Source of the DNA: Bilamarchaeum sp050303335
Lineage (GTDB): Archaea > Micrarchaeota > Micrarchaeia > Anstonellales > Bilamarchaeaceae
DNA: 46,662 bases
Direction of reading: 5' to 3'
Assembly: GCA_050303335.1 (NCBI GenBank)
Contig: JBNLBN010000006.1
Location: 1 to 46,662 of the forward strand
The notes beneath the pieces were generated by a model. That model ran no database searches and was not told where the DNA came from. It saw only the letters and a program-made list of their open reading frames with translations. A program made the position numbers and the translations under genes. Of the stretch, positions 31,991 to 40,342 are shown piece by piece; within the stretch, counting starts at the first letter, position 1; each line of letters opens with the position of its first letter.

Positions 31991-32776
31991 CTACCCCTTA
32001 ATTAATTTCCTTATGTCATTACCTGTTTTAAAAGCTATGTCTATGTTAGAGAGAAGCTCATCCTTTGATAGTGATCCTACCCTTTTCTGCATTGCGCATA
32101 CGTGCTTCTCGGTTGTCGTTATCGTGATTGACGTTTCGGTTACCCTCTCCTCGTCCCTGCTCGGGTCGAGCAGCCAGTTCCCGTTGATCTTCTCGAAAGT
32201 CGTTCCGACGGGTATGTCCTTCGGGTTGAGGTCCTTTGCGTATTCTCCGCGGATAAGCTTGCCATCCTCGATCTTCGGGATCCTTGTGTTTACAAGTGCA
32301 GCTGATGCCGCAATAGTTGCAGCATCCGTCAGGTTTCCGGAATGGTTCAGGACGTACAGGTCCTGGAATAGTCCCAGCACCTTGCCTTCCGCAATGAAGA
32401 ATTCGTTGACATCCACGATTTCCGCGCTCCTTATTCCACGGTCGACTACACGGGCAAGCTCGATCGAGTTCTCGTCCGGTGGCCCTGTCTCGAATGAGGG
32501 TGATGCCGTCGGAAGCAATTCCGCATTCATCATCATCACACCTTCGGTCGGCCTGTCGGCGAACGGAGTCACGACGTCGAACTTGACTGCTGCCAGCACC
32601 ATCGTATTCCCGACTTTTGCTATTGCAGAACCTTCTGCCGTCTTGATTACTCCCTTCTGGATCTCAATAGGCCTGAACTCGTCGAATTTTCTTCCGTCGA
32701 ACCTGATCCCCTTCTCAAGGGTCTCGTTCATTACGTCCCGCCTTATATGAGACATGATTGTATCTTTCGTATCCAT
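31991..32776 (-). CDS. rrp42: Exosome subunit Rrp42
   Basis: Rrp42 is the inactive RNase PH-like partner of Rrp41 in the hexameric exosome ring. The protein has the family opening MDTKDTIMSHIRRDVMNETLEKGIRFDGRKFDEFRPI and central IELARVVDRGIRSAEIVD; it lacks the phosphate-binding residues of the active subunit, as expected. The ATG at 32776 (261 aa) follows GGTGG by six bases; a GTG three codons earlier is less likely. It starts 2 bp after the rrp41 stop. Confidence 0.94.
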   Translation of the reverse strand: MDTKDTIMSHIRRDVMNETLEKGIRFDGRKFDEFRPIEIQKGVIKTAEGSAIAKVGNTMVLAAVKFDVVTPFADRPTEGVMMMNAELLPTASPSFETGPPDENSIELARVVDRGIRSAEIVDVNEFFIAEGKVLGLFQDLYVLNHSGNLTDAATIAASAALVNTRIPKIEDGKLIRGEYAKDLNPKDIPVGTTFEKINGNWLLDPSRDEERVTETSITITTTEKHVCAMQKRVGSLSKDELLSNIDIAFKTGNDIRKLIKG

Positions 32777-32778
32777 AA

Positions 32779-33522
32779 TTACCACCTGAATTTGTCGTCC
32801 TCGCCCTTTTCATAGAGCTTCTTGAGTGCCTCAACCTGCTTCTCGTTAAGCTGGTCGCATCCTTTCTCGACCATCCCGATCATCTGCGCGATCTCGTCCC
32901 TTGTCAGGAGCCCGTCCATCTGCACGAGAAGGAGCTTCTTGTCGTTGTGCGACATAGCGATCGGCATATCCGACTGGCCGAAGTTGTCTTCCTCCTTTCC
33001 GAGGTCCGTAAGAAGGACATCTCCCGCCTTTCCTGCAGCAACTGCGCTCACCATGTCCCTCATGGGGATTCCGGCATTCACAAGCGCTACGGTTGCAGCT
33101 GTGACTGATGCGGTTCTTGTACCTCCCTCAGCCTGCAGGACATCGATGAAGATGTCGATCTGCGTATTCGGGAATTTTTCCGCGATTATCACGTTTTCAA
33201 ATGCTTCTCTTATGACCTTCGATAGCTCGTTGCTCCTTCTTGAGGGGCCGCTCCTTCCGTGCTCGTCAATAGATGAGAAAGGGGACATCATGTACCTGCA
33301 TTTTATCGTTGCCTTGTAAGGGTTCGCACCGTGCCTCGGTATGCATTCCCTTGGTCCGTAGACACCGCAGATTATCTTGTTTCCTCCCCATTCAATGTAA
33401 GAAGATCCGTCTGCTTCAGGAATTACTCCTGCTTCTATCCTGAGTTCCCTCATTTCGTCAGGCTTCCTGCCGTCAATCCTTTTTCCATCCTTAATTAATT
33501 CAATGTTAGATCCGCCACCCAT
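32779..33522 (-). CDS. rrp41: Exosome subunit Rrp41 (catalytic RNase PH subunit)
   Basis: Rrp41 carries the phosphorolytic 3'-5' active site. Visible are RIDGRKPDEMRELRIEAGV, GPRECIPRHGANPYKATIKCRYMMSPFSS, RSGPSRRSNELSKVIREAFE (RNA-binding arginines), FIDVLQAEGGTRTASVTAA (phosphate-binding GGTRT) and DMPIAMSHNDKKLLLVQMDG. Length 247 aa is normal. Its start codon lies directly after the rrp4 stop. Confidence 0.96.
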   Translation of the reverse strand: MGGGSNIELIKDGKRIDGRKPDEMRELRIEAGVIPEADGSSYIEWGGNKIICGVYGPRECIPRHGANPYKATIKCRYMMSPFSSIDEHGRSGPSRRSNELSKVIREAFENVIIAEKFPNTQIDIFIDVLQAEGGTRTASVTAATVALVNAGIPMRDMVSAVAAGKAGDVLLTDLGKEEDNFGQSDMPIAMSHNDKKLLLVQMDGLLTRDEIAQMIGMVEKGCDQLNEKQVEALKKLYEKGEDDKFRW

Positions 33523-34122
33523 TTATTCACCTTCGAGTAGACTCGCGACCCTGTCCGTAAGACCGGACTTATGCGCGTTCTGTCTTATTGTTTCTATTGC
33601 CTTGAGCAAAAGCGGTATGTTTGATTTGTCCGAAATCCAGACATACCCGTTATTCCCTACCATTATCTCTCCGCCCGCGTGGCTTTTTAGGAGCTCGAGC
33701 ATGCTGCTCTTCCTTCCTATGAGCCTCGGGACCTTAGATGGCGGGAATTCGATTATCTTTCCCTTTGGAAGCCTTCTGACTTCCCCAAGGTCAACATCAC
33801 CGACCTCGTTTACTGATTTTACCTTGCAGTAAACGAAATCGCCAAGCTGCAGCGTTATTCTGGTATCCCTTGAAGGTATAAATCCGCCTTCCGGCAGATT
33901 CAAATCCACTTCATAACCTGCATGCCTTACATCAAGGACCATTCCAATTACAGTATCTCCGACAAACGGCTTGTACGCGCTCTCAAGCGGAACGAACCTT
34001 GCATCACTGTCAAGTGTTCCGATGACGGTCGCATACGTGCCGTTATCCGTGTAATATGTATATGGAGCCTTGATTTTTCCCTCTGCTATACGCTCTCCAG
34101 GAACTACAATTCTTTTATCCAT
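33523..34122 (-). CDS. rrp4: Exosome cap subunit Rrp4 (S1 + KH)
   Basis: Rrp4 forms the RNA-entry cap of the exosome. The order is an N-terminal domain (VVPGERIAEGKIKAPYTYYTDNGTYATVIGTL), S1 domain (VGDTVIGMVLDVRHAGYEVDLNLPEGGFIP) and KH domain (VPRLIGRKSSMLELLKSHAGGEIMVGNNGYVWI). GAGAGTGA precedes the ATG. A TATA-like CCATATAAG near 34180 suggests an internal promoter after SBDS. Confidence 0.94.
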   Translation of the reverse strand: MDKRIVVPGERIAEGKIKAPYTYYTDNGTYATVIGTLDSDARFVPLESAYKPFVGDTVIGMVLDVRHAGYEVDLNLPEGGFIPSRDTRITLQLGDFVYCKVKSVNEVGDVDLGEVRRLPKGKIIEFPPSKVPRLIGRKSSMLELLKSHAGGEIMVGNNGYVWISDKSNIPLLLKAIETIRQNAHKSGLTDRVASLLEGE

Positions 34123-34199
34123 TTTTTCACTCTCAAAAGAAGATTATTCTATCTTTCGGTTCTTCCTTCTCGTCAAACTTATATGGAAAGGAAAACTTT

Positions 34200-34892
34200 T
34201 TATTCCAATTCCTTGGTTTCGACTTCCCCGTTTGTCATCTTGTTCAGCTTGTCGTATATCTCTCCCACCATACCGGCATAGATCTCAACGACTACTATCA
34301 GGTCGCCTTCCCGCGTCCACTGTTCCTGCTTGATGCCCATGGATTTCACAGTGCCGTAGCATTTGTGGGAATATGCTGCAGGGACCTTTATCGCGACCTT
34401 CCTCTTTTCGAATTTCATCGGGAGAATGGTCCGCATGGCCTTTACCACCTCATCGATCTGCTCCCTCGGGTCCTTGAACGGGTCTACATGGAATTTCGCC
34501 TGCTCCATGGCATTCTCTATCCTGATCTGCGTGTGCGGTGCCTTGGTCCTGGGGTCTATTGCCTCCCTTAGCAGGATGGCGACGATCTTCTTCCTCTTTT
34601 CCTCGACCTTTTTCCTTCTCTGCTCTGTTGTTAACTGGACCTCGCCCTTTTCCAGCATGAACCTGAGTATCTCCATTATGTCATCAGTTCCAAAGACTGC
34701 ATTTAAATCGCTGGATTTTGCCCGCTCGCCCTTTTTTGCATCCTCGTACACCTCATCCGATACGAGTATGTTCTTCAGGTCCTTCTTGCTCCTGTCCAGG
34801 TATGCATATGCATTGTCGGGATCAACGTAAAGCTCGAATCTCTTTCCTCCTTTCTCATAGCTTGCGATTATCGCCTTGTCAAGTGAGGTCAT
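34200..34892 (-). CDS. SBDS-family ribosome maturation protein
   Basis: SBDS/Sdo1 releases anti-association factor 6 from the large subunit. All three domains are present: FYSH-like N-terminal (RFELYVDPDNAYAYLDRSKKDLKNILVSDEVYEDAKKGERA), the helical middle (TTEQRRKKVEEKRKKIVAILLREAIDPRTKAPHTQIRIENAM) and the ferredoxin-like C terminus. The ATG at 34892 is preferred (230 aa) over a TTG five codons earlier. A TATA box 24 bp upstream implies a leaderless message. It heads the exosome superoperon; proteasome alpha, often upstream, is absent. Confidence 0.94.
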   Translation of the reverse strand: MTSLDKAIIASYEKGGKRFELYVDPDNAYAYLDRSKKDLKNILVSDEVYEDAKKGERAKSSDLNAVFGTDDIMEILRFMLEKGEVQLTTEQRRKKVEEKRKKIVAILLREAIDPRTKAPHTQIRIENAMEQAKFHVDPFKDPREQIDEVVKAMRTILPMKFEKRKVAIKVPAAYSHKCYGTVKSMGIKQEQWTREGDLIVVVEIYAGMVGEIYDKLNKMTNGEVETKELE

Positions 34893-34910
34893 AGGCTCAA
34901 ATTGCAATGG

Positions 34911-34920
34911 AACTTATAAA
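34911..34920 (-). promoter_or_regulatory. TATA box of the SBDS-exosome superoperon
   Basis: TTTATAAGTT on the minus strand is centred 24 bp before the ATG at 34892, which predicts a leaderless first gene. Confidence 0.6.
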
Positions 34921-34999
34921 GCGCTTTGCAGGAAAAATTCAAAACATTTAAAAATTAAGATCGACCAATTGAGACTGGGCTCTTTTTGAGGTGAAAAAT

Positions 35000-35842
35000 T
35001 TGGCAGATAATGTAACCGTTAGTAAAGATATGTTTTATGGAGGCATAATTGCCGTAATGGCAGTACTGCTTGTAGCATCTGTGTTTACGCAGGGTTTTGG
35101 AATCGTCAAAGCGGAAGTTCCTGAGAATACTCAGCCAACCCAGCCGACGCAGCCAACACAACCGACCCAACCCACACAACCGACTCAGCCGACCGAGACA
35201 GCGATCCCCACAGGAACCGTAGGTCTTGGATCAAATCCGGCATTGGGCGAGGAAACAGCAGAGGTCAGGTTCGTCGAGTTCTCTGATTTCGAATGCCCGT
35301 TCTGCGGAAGACATTTCGCTCAGACGATCCCGTCAATCAAGTCAAACTATGTTGATACGGGGAAAGTGGCATACTACTTCAGGGACTTCCCGCTGAGCTT
35401 CCACCCATCTGCACTACCGGCAGCAAATGCGGCAAGGTGTGCAGGGGAGCAGGACAAGTTCTGGGAAATGCACGACAAGCTCTTTGAAAACCAGGAATCC
35501 CTTTCAGGAGGACTTGCAACCTTCCAGCAATACGCTGTTGATTTCGGCCTCGACAACGCGACATTCACTGAATGTTACGAGAACGAGGATTACGCAGCAG
35601 ATATTGCACAGGACTTCCAGGACGGACAGAACGTCGGCGTGAGGGGAACACCAAGCAACTTTGTCATAATACCAAAGGACAAGGTGAGCGAGGAAACCAT
35701 CAAGGCGGCAGTGTCATCGCTGAATTCGCAGTACGGAGAGGGAATAGTACTGTTCCAGGATGCAAACGACTACACAGTCATGATCCCGGGAGCATATCCG
35801 TATTCAGCCTTCGATACCATCCTAAGCGCTGTTAATTATTAG
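35000..35842 (+). CDS. Membrane-anchored DsbA-like thiol oxidoreductase with Thr-Gln-Pro linker
   Basis: I use the TTG start at 35000 because GAGGTG (34988-34993) is well spaced for it; a GTG at 34991 is in the same frame but overlaps that site. Residues 12-34 form a membrane helix. A linker of repeated Thr-Gln-Pro (about 43-65) holds the thioredoxin-fold domain away from the membrane. The active site is CPFC (Cys99, Cys102), and GTPSNFV supplies the cis-proline. It belongs to the DsbA/thioredoxin_4 group that oxidises exported proteins, and could form disulfides in the cysteine-rich array proteins of this window. Confidence 0.9.
   Translation: MADNVTVSKDMFYGGIIAVMAVLLVASVFTQGFGIVKAEVPENTQPTQPTQPTQPTQPTQPTQPTETAIPTGTVGLGSNPALGEETAEVRFVEFSDFECPFCGRHFAQTIPSIKSNYVDTGKVAYYFRDFPLSFHPSALPAANAARCAGEQDKFWEMHDKLFENQESLSGGLATFQQYAVDFGLDNATFTECYENEDYAADIAQDFQDGQNVGVRGTPSNFVIIPKDKVSEETIKAAVSSLNSQYGEGIVLFQDANDYTVMIPGAYPYSAFDTILSAVNY
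35129..35197 (+). repeat. Nine-base tandem repeats coding Thr-Gln-Pro
   Basis: About seven to eight copies of a degenerate 9-bp unit (ACC/ACA/ACG-CAG/CAA-CCG/CCA/CCC) code the linker of the DsbA-like protein. Synonymous variation between copies shows that the repeat is kept at protein level. Confidence 0.8.
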
Positions 35843-36658
35843 AAGTCCGAGTACGATAAGTACGATTGCAGCATAGCGCTGCAATTCTAATTTTTCTTTT
35901 AACAACAAATACGATATTATGCAGTTCACAATAGGTCCTCCGGAACTTATCGCGACAGTGAGGCCTGCGCCTATCTCTTTTACTGACAGCCCGTAGAACA
36001 ATGAGCCTATGGCGACTGCCGCCCCGCTTATGTAAGAATATCTGCCATTGTCAAGATCCGGAATGCTCAGGTCGCGCCCCTTTAACATATAGTATATTAT
36101 TATGAATGCCATGATCCCGCTCTCAAGGAATATGATCGCCTTTATCGGCCCGAGAACATTTACAAAATCCTTGATGAACGTGAAATAATATGTGCGTGCA
36201 AGGATCGATATCACCATGTATTTCATCCCCTCCTCGATCCGGATGTTCCTGAAATCGATCGCGATTATTATGGAGGATACTATCACTATCATCGCGCCAG
36301 CCATCTGCATCACTGTCACCGGTTCGCTTAGTATTATGACAGAAGTGAAAAGTGTAAGTATTGCATATGTTTTTGTTATGGGAGATACTACTGAAGCCTT
36401 GCCGGCTTCGAGTGCCTTGTAGGCTGCTATAACCCCCACTGCGCCCATGACAACCTCAAGCGCGAATGAAGGGATGAGATCAACCGGGAAGCTGAAATCT
36501 ATTCCGAGCGCGATTCCGATAATTATTGCCCCCAGGGAGAGTGCCACGTAGTTGTAAGCGATCGCACGCACACGCCCGATCTTTTCTATCGACTTCTTGG
36601 CAACAGCAAGCGTTATCCCGTAGAAGAAAAGCGCTCCAAGTGCGAATTCAATCCCCAA
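35822..36658 (-). CDS. EamA/DMT-family membrane transporter
   Basis: Ten hydrophobic helices in two five-helix halves fill the 278 residues. EAGKASVVSPITKTYAILTLFTSVIILSEPVTVMQMAGAMIVIVSSIIIAI and SGGPIVNCIISYLLLKEKLELQRYAAIVLIVLGLLII are the EamA signatures at the end of each half. The family exports small metabolites; the substrate is not predictable. It overlaps the DsbA-like gene by 21 bp tail to tail and the thpR gene by 11 bp. Confidence 0.87.
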   Translation of the reverse strand: MGIEFALGALFFYGITLAVAKKSIEKIGRVRAIAYNYVALSLGAIIIGIALGIDFSFPVDLIPSFALEVVMGAVGVIAAYKALEAGKASVVSPITKTYAILTLFTSVIILSEPVTVMQMAGAMIVIVSSIIIAIDFRNIRIEEGMKYMVISILARTYYFTFIKDFVNVLGPIKAIIFLESGIMAFIIIYYMLKGRDLSIPDLDNGRYSYISGAAVAIGSLFYGLSVKEIGAGLTVAISSGGPIVNCIISYLLLKEKLELQRYAAIVLIVLGLLIINSA

Positions 36659-37112
36659 ATTCCCTCACCGTTACGTACTTAGGCCCGTGGGGGCCCAGCC
36701 TGCTTTCGACAAGTTCGAACTTCTCGACCATGAACCTTCCGAATTCCCTATCGCTTGTTTCGATCTCCACCTTCTTCTTTGCCCTGGCCAAAGTGGCATG
36801 ACCCACATACTCATCATTCCCAATTTTTCCTGCAAGCTCCTCGGCACCGTATGCTCCTGCCCATACCACTCTTACGTACTTTTTGTTCGGAAAGACACCT
36901 ATCCCCCTGACCGTCATCTCGAATCCCTCGAATTCTATTTTCTCAAGTTCCTTTGCTATCTCTTCCGGATCGCCTTCCCCGTAAAATTTCAGCGTGATGT
37001 GGATGTTTTCCTCGTTAACGAGATAGAGTCCGTCCTGCTTCAGCGTTTCTGCATAATTTCGAAGTGAGGATCTTATCTCTTTTGGAAGCCTTATTGCCGC
37101 GAAAAGTCTCAT
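36648..37112 (-). CDS. thpR: RNA 2',3'-cyclic phosphodiesterase (2H family)
   Basis: The two H-x-T motifs of the 2H phosphoesterase fold are HITLKF (about residue 38) and HATLAR (about 105). The opening MRLFAAIRLPKEIRSSL is typical of ThpR/LigT. It hydrolyses or ligates 2',3'-cyclic phosphate ends such as those left by the tRNA-splicing endonuclease. At 154 aa it is about 25 residues shorter than usual, with a reduced loop between the motifs. It is divergent from the TldE gene. Confidence 0.87.
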   Translation of the reverse strand: MRLFAAIRLPKEIRSSLRNYAETLKQDGLYLVNEENIHITLKFYGEGDPEEIAKELEKIEFEGFEMTVRGIGVFPNKKYVRVVWAGAYGAEELAGKIGNDEYVGHATLARAKKKVEIETSDREFGRFMVEKFELVESRLGPHGPKYVTVREFGD

Positions 37113-37142
37113 ATTAAAAATCTCCCATCCTCTAATTAAAAT
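37113..37142. promoter_or_regulatory. Overlapping divergent promoters of thpR and the TldE gene
   Basis: In a 32-bp gap, ATTAAAAAT (37113-37121) serves the plus-strand ATG at 37145. ATTTTAATTAGA on the minus strand (about 37131-37142) serves the ATG at 37112. Each is about 25 bp from its start, so each TATA box lies at the start site of the opposite gene. Confidence 0.5.
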
Positions 37143-37144
37143 AT

Positions 37145-38359
37145 ATGCCAGAGACCTTTTATGAAGAAAGCGAGAACGCGAGCCTTACCTACAGCGGCGG
37201 GGAACTCAAAATCCGGGAAGTGAATGTTGATTCCGGCTATGGCATAAGGGTTATCGAGGATGGGCGGATCGGATTTTCCTATTGCCAGAAAGAGGATCAG
37301 ATCGCAAATGCTATCGAGAATGCAAAAAAGGTTTCCCGGGTTTCACCCAGATCGGATTTCAGTTTCGCGCCGAAATCGGCATTCAGGATGCCCAACATAC
37401 TGGACAAGACAATTGACCCGGACAACGTGGAATACCTCAAGGAGCTCGTAATCGAGGCAAGGGATTCCGCCGAGACGTTCGGCGGCAAGGCCAGGATAAC
37501 CGTTGGAGTCGAGAAATCCACCTACCATCTTCAAAACGAGGAAGGCTTTGACGCAGGGTATCCAAGGACCGACTTCTCCATCTACTGCGAGTGCATGCAC
37601 GGGGACGGCCTCGGAATCAATTATATCTCCTCGAATTTCCTTCCTGAATCTGTCGCAGAATCAGGCCTCAAGGCGGCAGAGATGGCCCGGCAGATGCAGG
37701 ATGCCAGGAAGCCCGAAGACGGCAAATACACGATTGTGATGGAGATCGAGGCTCTTGACAACATCCTTGAAACCATTATCCCCTCGTTCTCCGGAGACTG
37801 GAAAAGGAGGGGGATAACGAAACTCACCAAGGCCTTCAAGTTCAGCGACAAGCTGAGCATCGCCGAAGACGGCCTGTCAAAAGGTACAGAAGGACATCCT
37901 TTCGATGACGAGGGAACACCCGCAAAAAGGAGGGTCCTCGTGGAAAAGGGGGAAGTGAAGTCATTCCTCTACAACCGTGAGGTTGCGGCACTCGAGGGGA
38001 TAGATGCTGACGGAACGTGCATCCGGAGCGCATATGACGACCGCCCGGCAATCGGCTCATCAAACATCGTGATTAGTCCCGGCGACTGCAGGGATCTTTC
38101 TGAACTTGGAAAGCACATTGAGCTGCATTTTGCCCACGGCTCGCACACTGCAAACCTCACCACCGGGGACATTGGGCTCGAAGTAAGCACGGCATTCCTG
38201 GTCGACCGCGGGACAAGGACGCCGCTAAAGGGATTCATGATCGTTGGCAACATCTTCGACATGTTCAGGAATATCGAGGCAATCGAGAAGAAGCAGCGCG
38301 TCTACGGCTGGCTCGTTACCCCGAGAATCGCATTCTCAAACCTCCGGGTAATTGCATAG
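37145..38359 (+). CDS. TldE/PmbA-family protein
   Basis: TldD/TldE proteins form a heterodimeric metalloprotease that processes peptides such as microcin precursors. The 404-aa protein shows SGYGIRVIEDGRIGFSY near the N terminus, SIYCECMHGDGLGINYISS in the middle, HPFDDEGTPAKRRVLVEKGEVKSFLYNREVA and GSSNIVISPGD in the C-terminal barrel. The HExxxH zinc motif of TldD is absent, so it is the non-catalytic TldE/PmbA type; a TldD partner is not in the window. Confidence 0.88.
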   Translation: MPETFYEESENASLTYSGGELKIREVNVDSGYGIRVIEDGRIGFSYCQKEDQIANAIENAKKVSRVSPRSDFSFAPKSAFRMPNILDKTIDPDNVEYLKELVIEARDSAETFGGKARITVGVEKSTYHLQNEEGFDAGYPRTDFSIYCECMHGDGLGINYISSNFLPESVAESGLKAAEMARQMQDARKPEDGKYTIVMEIEALDNILETIIPSFSGDWKRRGITKLTKAFKFSDKLSIAEDGLSKGTEGHPFDDEGTPAKRRVLVEKGEVKSFLYNREVAALEGIDADGTCIRSAYDDRPAIGSSNIVISPGDCRDLSELGKHIELHFAHGSHTANLTTGDIGLEVSTAFLVDRGTRTPLKGFMIVGNIFDMFRNIEAIEKKQRVYGWLVTPRIAFSNLRVIA

Positions 38360-38360
38360 T

Positions 38361-38370
38361 ATTTATAATT
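38361..38370 (+). promoter_or_regulatory. TATA box of lonB
   Basis: ATTTATAATT is centred 27 bp before the ATG at 38393 and predicts a leaderless message. The element begins two bases after the TldE stop codon. Confidence 0.6.
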
Positions 38371-38392
38371 GTGTTACGGGGTATTGATTTAC

Positions 38393-40342
38393 ATGAAGAA
38401 ATTTTCCAGCACTGCTGAAGTTACTGTGCCAGACAAATTGATCGACCAGATAATAGGCCAGGACAAGGCAGTTAACATCATAAAAAAGGCCGCATCACAA
38501 AGGAGGAACGTCCTCCTTATAGGCCCGCCTGGAACAGGAAAATCCATGATGGCCCAGGCAATGGCTGAACTGATGAAAAGCGAGCAGCTGGAGGATGTTC
38601 TGGTCTACCCAAACAAGAACAATGAGAACCAGCCCCTTGTACGCATTGTGAAGACATACCCGAGCTACCAGGAGATAGTCCGGAACAGGATGGTCAAATT
38701 CTTCTCCCCAAAGGAGCTCGGAGCGCTCAAGGCAGGAAACAAGAAGCTGAGGATCGGCCTCGGAAGGAGGATCGTAAACTACAAATCGCAGGCTCCAGAC
38801 GGGAAGGGCACCAATCCGATTTTCATAATAGCAATCATCGGCCTTGCTCTTCTTGCATTCGCATTCTTCGGGGAATTCGACGACAATATCAAATGGTTCG
38901 TGATAGTGACAGTACTCGGCCTTGGCCTGCTCTACGTGCTTTCAAATGCGACTGCAGGGCTAGGAAGAAGGCTTGCACCGACTGAGTCATCCTCACCGAA
39001 ACTAATAGTAGACAATTCAGAAAAATACACGGCACCCTTTATCGATGCAACCGGAACAAGGGCAGGATCCCTCCTTGGCGACATAAAGCACGATCCCCTC
39101 CAGAGCGGCGGACTCGGAACGCCTCCGCATCTTCGTGTGGAGCCGGGAGCAATACATGAAGCTAACAAGGGAGTGCTTTTCATCGATGAGATTGCTTCGC
39201 TGAAGCTGAACTGGCAGCAGGAGATCCTCACTGCGATGCAGGAGAAGAAATATTCGATCACAGGGCAAAGCGAGATGAGTTCAGGTGCCCTGGTCAAGAC
39301 GCAGCCGGTGCCGACCGACTTCGTTCTCGTTGCTGCCGGGAATCTTCCTGACCTGAACCAGATACATCCGGCATTGAGGTCAAGGATCCGGGGCGGCGGC
39401 TATGAGATTTACGTGGAAGATTCAATAGACGACACGCCCGAAAACGAGGAAAAGCTCGTCCGGTTCGTCGCGCAGGAGATAACAAAGGACAAGAAGATTT
39501 CCCATTTCGATTACGAGGCTGTAATGGAGATCATTGAAGAGGCCCGCAAGATGTCCGGCCGCAGGAAGAAGTTTTCCCTGAACCTCCGTGAACTGGGTGG
39601 GCTTATCAGGGCTGCCGGGGACATCGCCAATGAGAAGGGGCTTAAACTGGTTACGATAACCGAAGTGAGGGAAGCAAAGAAAATATTCAAATCCATTGAA
39701 TCACAGCTCGGGTCCAAGATGATCGAGCGCAAGAAAGAATACCAGACCATAATTTCAGAAGGTTCGGCAATCGGCAGGGTAAACGGCCTTGCGGTGCTGG
39801 GGCATTCGATGGCAGGCCTTGTGCTTCCGATCGTCGCAGAAGCGACACCCTCAGCATCCAAGAGCGAGGGCAGGGTGATTGCAACAGGAAAGCTCGGGAC
39901 CATTGCAAAGGAAGCAGTCGACAACGTTTCGGCGATCTTCAAGAAGTACATAGGGAATTCGATTTCCAAGACCGACCTCCATATCCAGTTCCTTCAGACC
40001 TATGAAGGGGTAGAAGGAGACAGCGCCTCGATCTCAATTGCAGTGGCGGTGATATCTGCGCTTGCAAACATCCCTGTAAGGCAGGGCGTTGCAATGACCG
40101 GTTCGCTTGATGTACGGGGCAAGGTTCTTCCTGTCGGAGGAGTCACCGGCAAGATAGAGGCTGCAATAGACAGCGGGATAAAAATAGTACTCATCCCATA
40201 TGCAAACGAGCAGGATGTGGTGATAAAGAAGAGGAAGGGAGTCCAGATAATTCCTGTCACGAGCCTTACGGAAGTGCTGACGCATGCCCTTATGGACTGC
40301 CCGGAAAAGAAGAAGCTGATCAAGAAGATGTCAGGATCTTAG
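38393..40342 (+). CDS. lonB: Archaeal membrane-bound Lon protease (LonB)
   Basis: LonB is the ATP-dependent, membrane-anchored protease of archaea. From the ATG at 38393 (leaderless; the in-frame TTG at 38369 lies in the promoter) the order is AAA domain with Walker A GPPGTGKS near residue 45, two membrane helices inserted in the AAA domain (about 142-162 and 167-185), Walker B VLFIDEIASL near 262, and the S16 domain. The catalytic dyad is Ser544 in EGDSASISIA and Lys587 in GGVTGKIEAA, 43 residues apart. Length 649 aa is normal. Confidence 0.95.
   Translation: MKKFSSTAEVTVPDKLIDQIIGQDKAVNIIKKAASQRRNVLLIGPPGTGKSMMAQAMAELMKSEQLEDVLVYPNKNNENQPLVRIVKTYPSYQEIVRNRMVKFFSPKELGALKAGNKKLRIGLGRRIVNYKSQAPDGKGTNPIFIIAIIGLALLAFAFFGEFDDNIKWFVIVTVLGLGLLYVLSNATAGLGRRLAPTESSSPKLIVDNSEKYTAPFIDATGTRAGSLLGDIKHDPLQSGGLGTPPHLRVEPGAIHEANKGVLFIDEIASLKLNWQQEILTAMQEKKYSITGQSEMSSGALVKTQPVPTDFVLVAAGNLPDLNQIHPALRSRIRGGGYEIYVEDSIDDTPENEEKLVRFVAQEITKDKKISHFDYEAVMEIIEEARKMSGRRKKFSLNLRELGGLIRAAGDIANEKGLKLVTITEVREAKKIFKSIESQLGSKMIERKKEYQTIISEGSAIGRVNGLAVLGHSMAGLVLPIVAEATPSASKSEGRVIATGKLGTIAKEAVDNVSAIFKKYIGNSISKTDLHIQFLQTYEGVEGDSASISIAVAVISALANIPVRQGVAMTGSLDVRGKVLPVGGVTGKIEAAIDSGIKIVLIPYANEQDVVIKKRKGVQIIPVTSLTEVLTHALMDCPEKKKLIKKMSGS

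Noticed and set aside
31788..32750. 320-aa plus-strand frame opposite rrp42 and eL43
   Set aside because: Both opposite genes are certain; the hydrophobic Ser-rich translation is typical of a shadow.
35129..35197. Tandem repeats as a possible CRISPR or minisatellite
   Set aside because: The unit is nine bases, in frame, without spacers, and codes a Thr-Gln-Pro linker.
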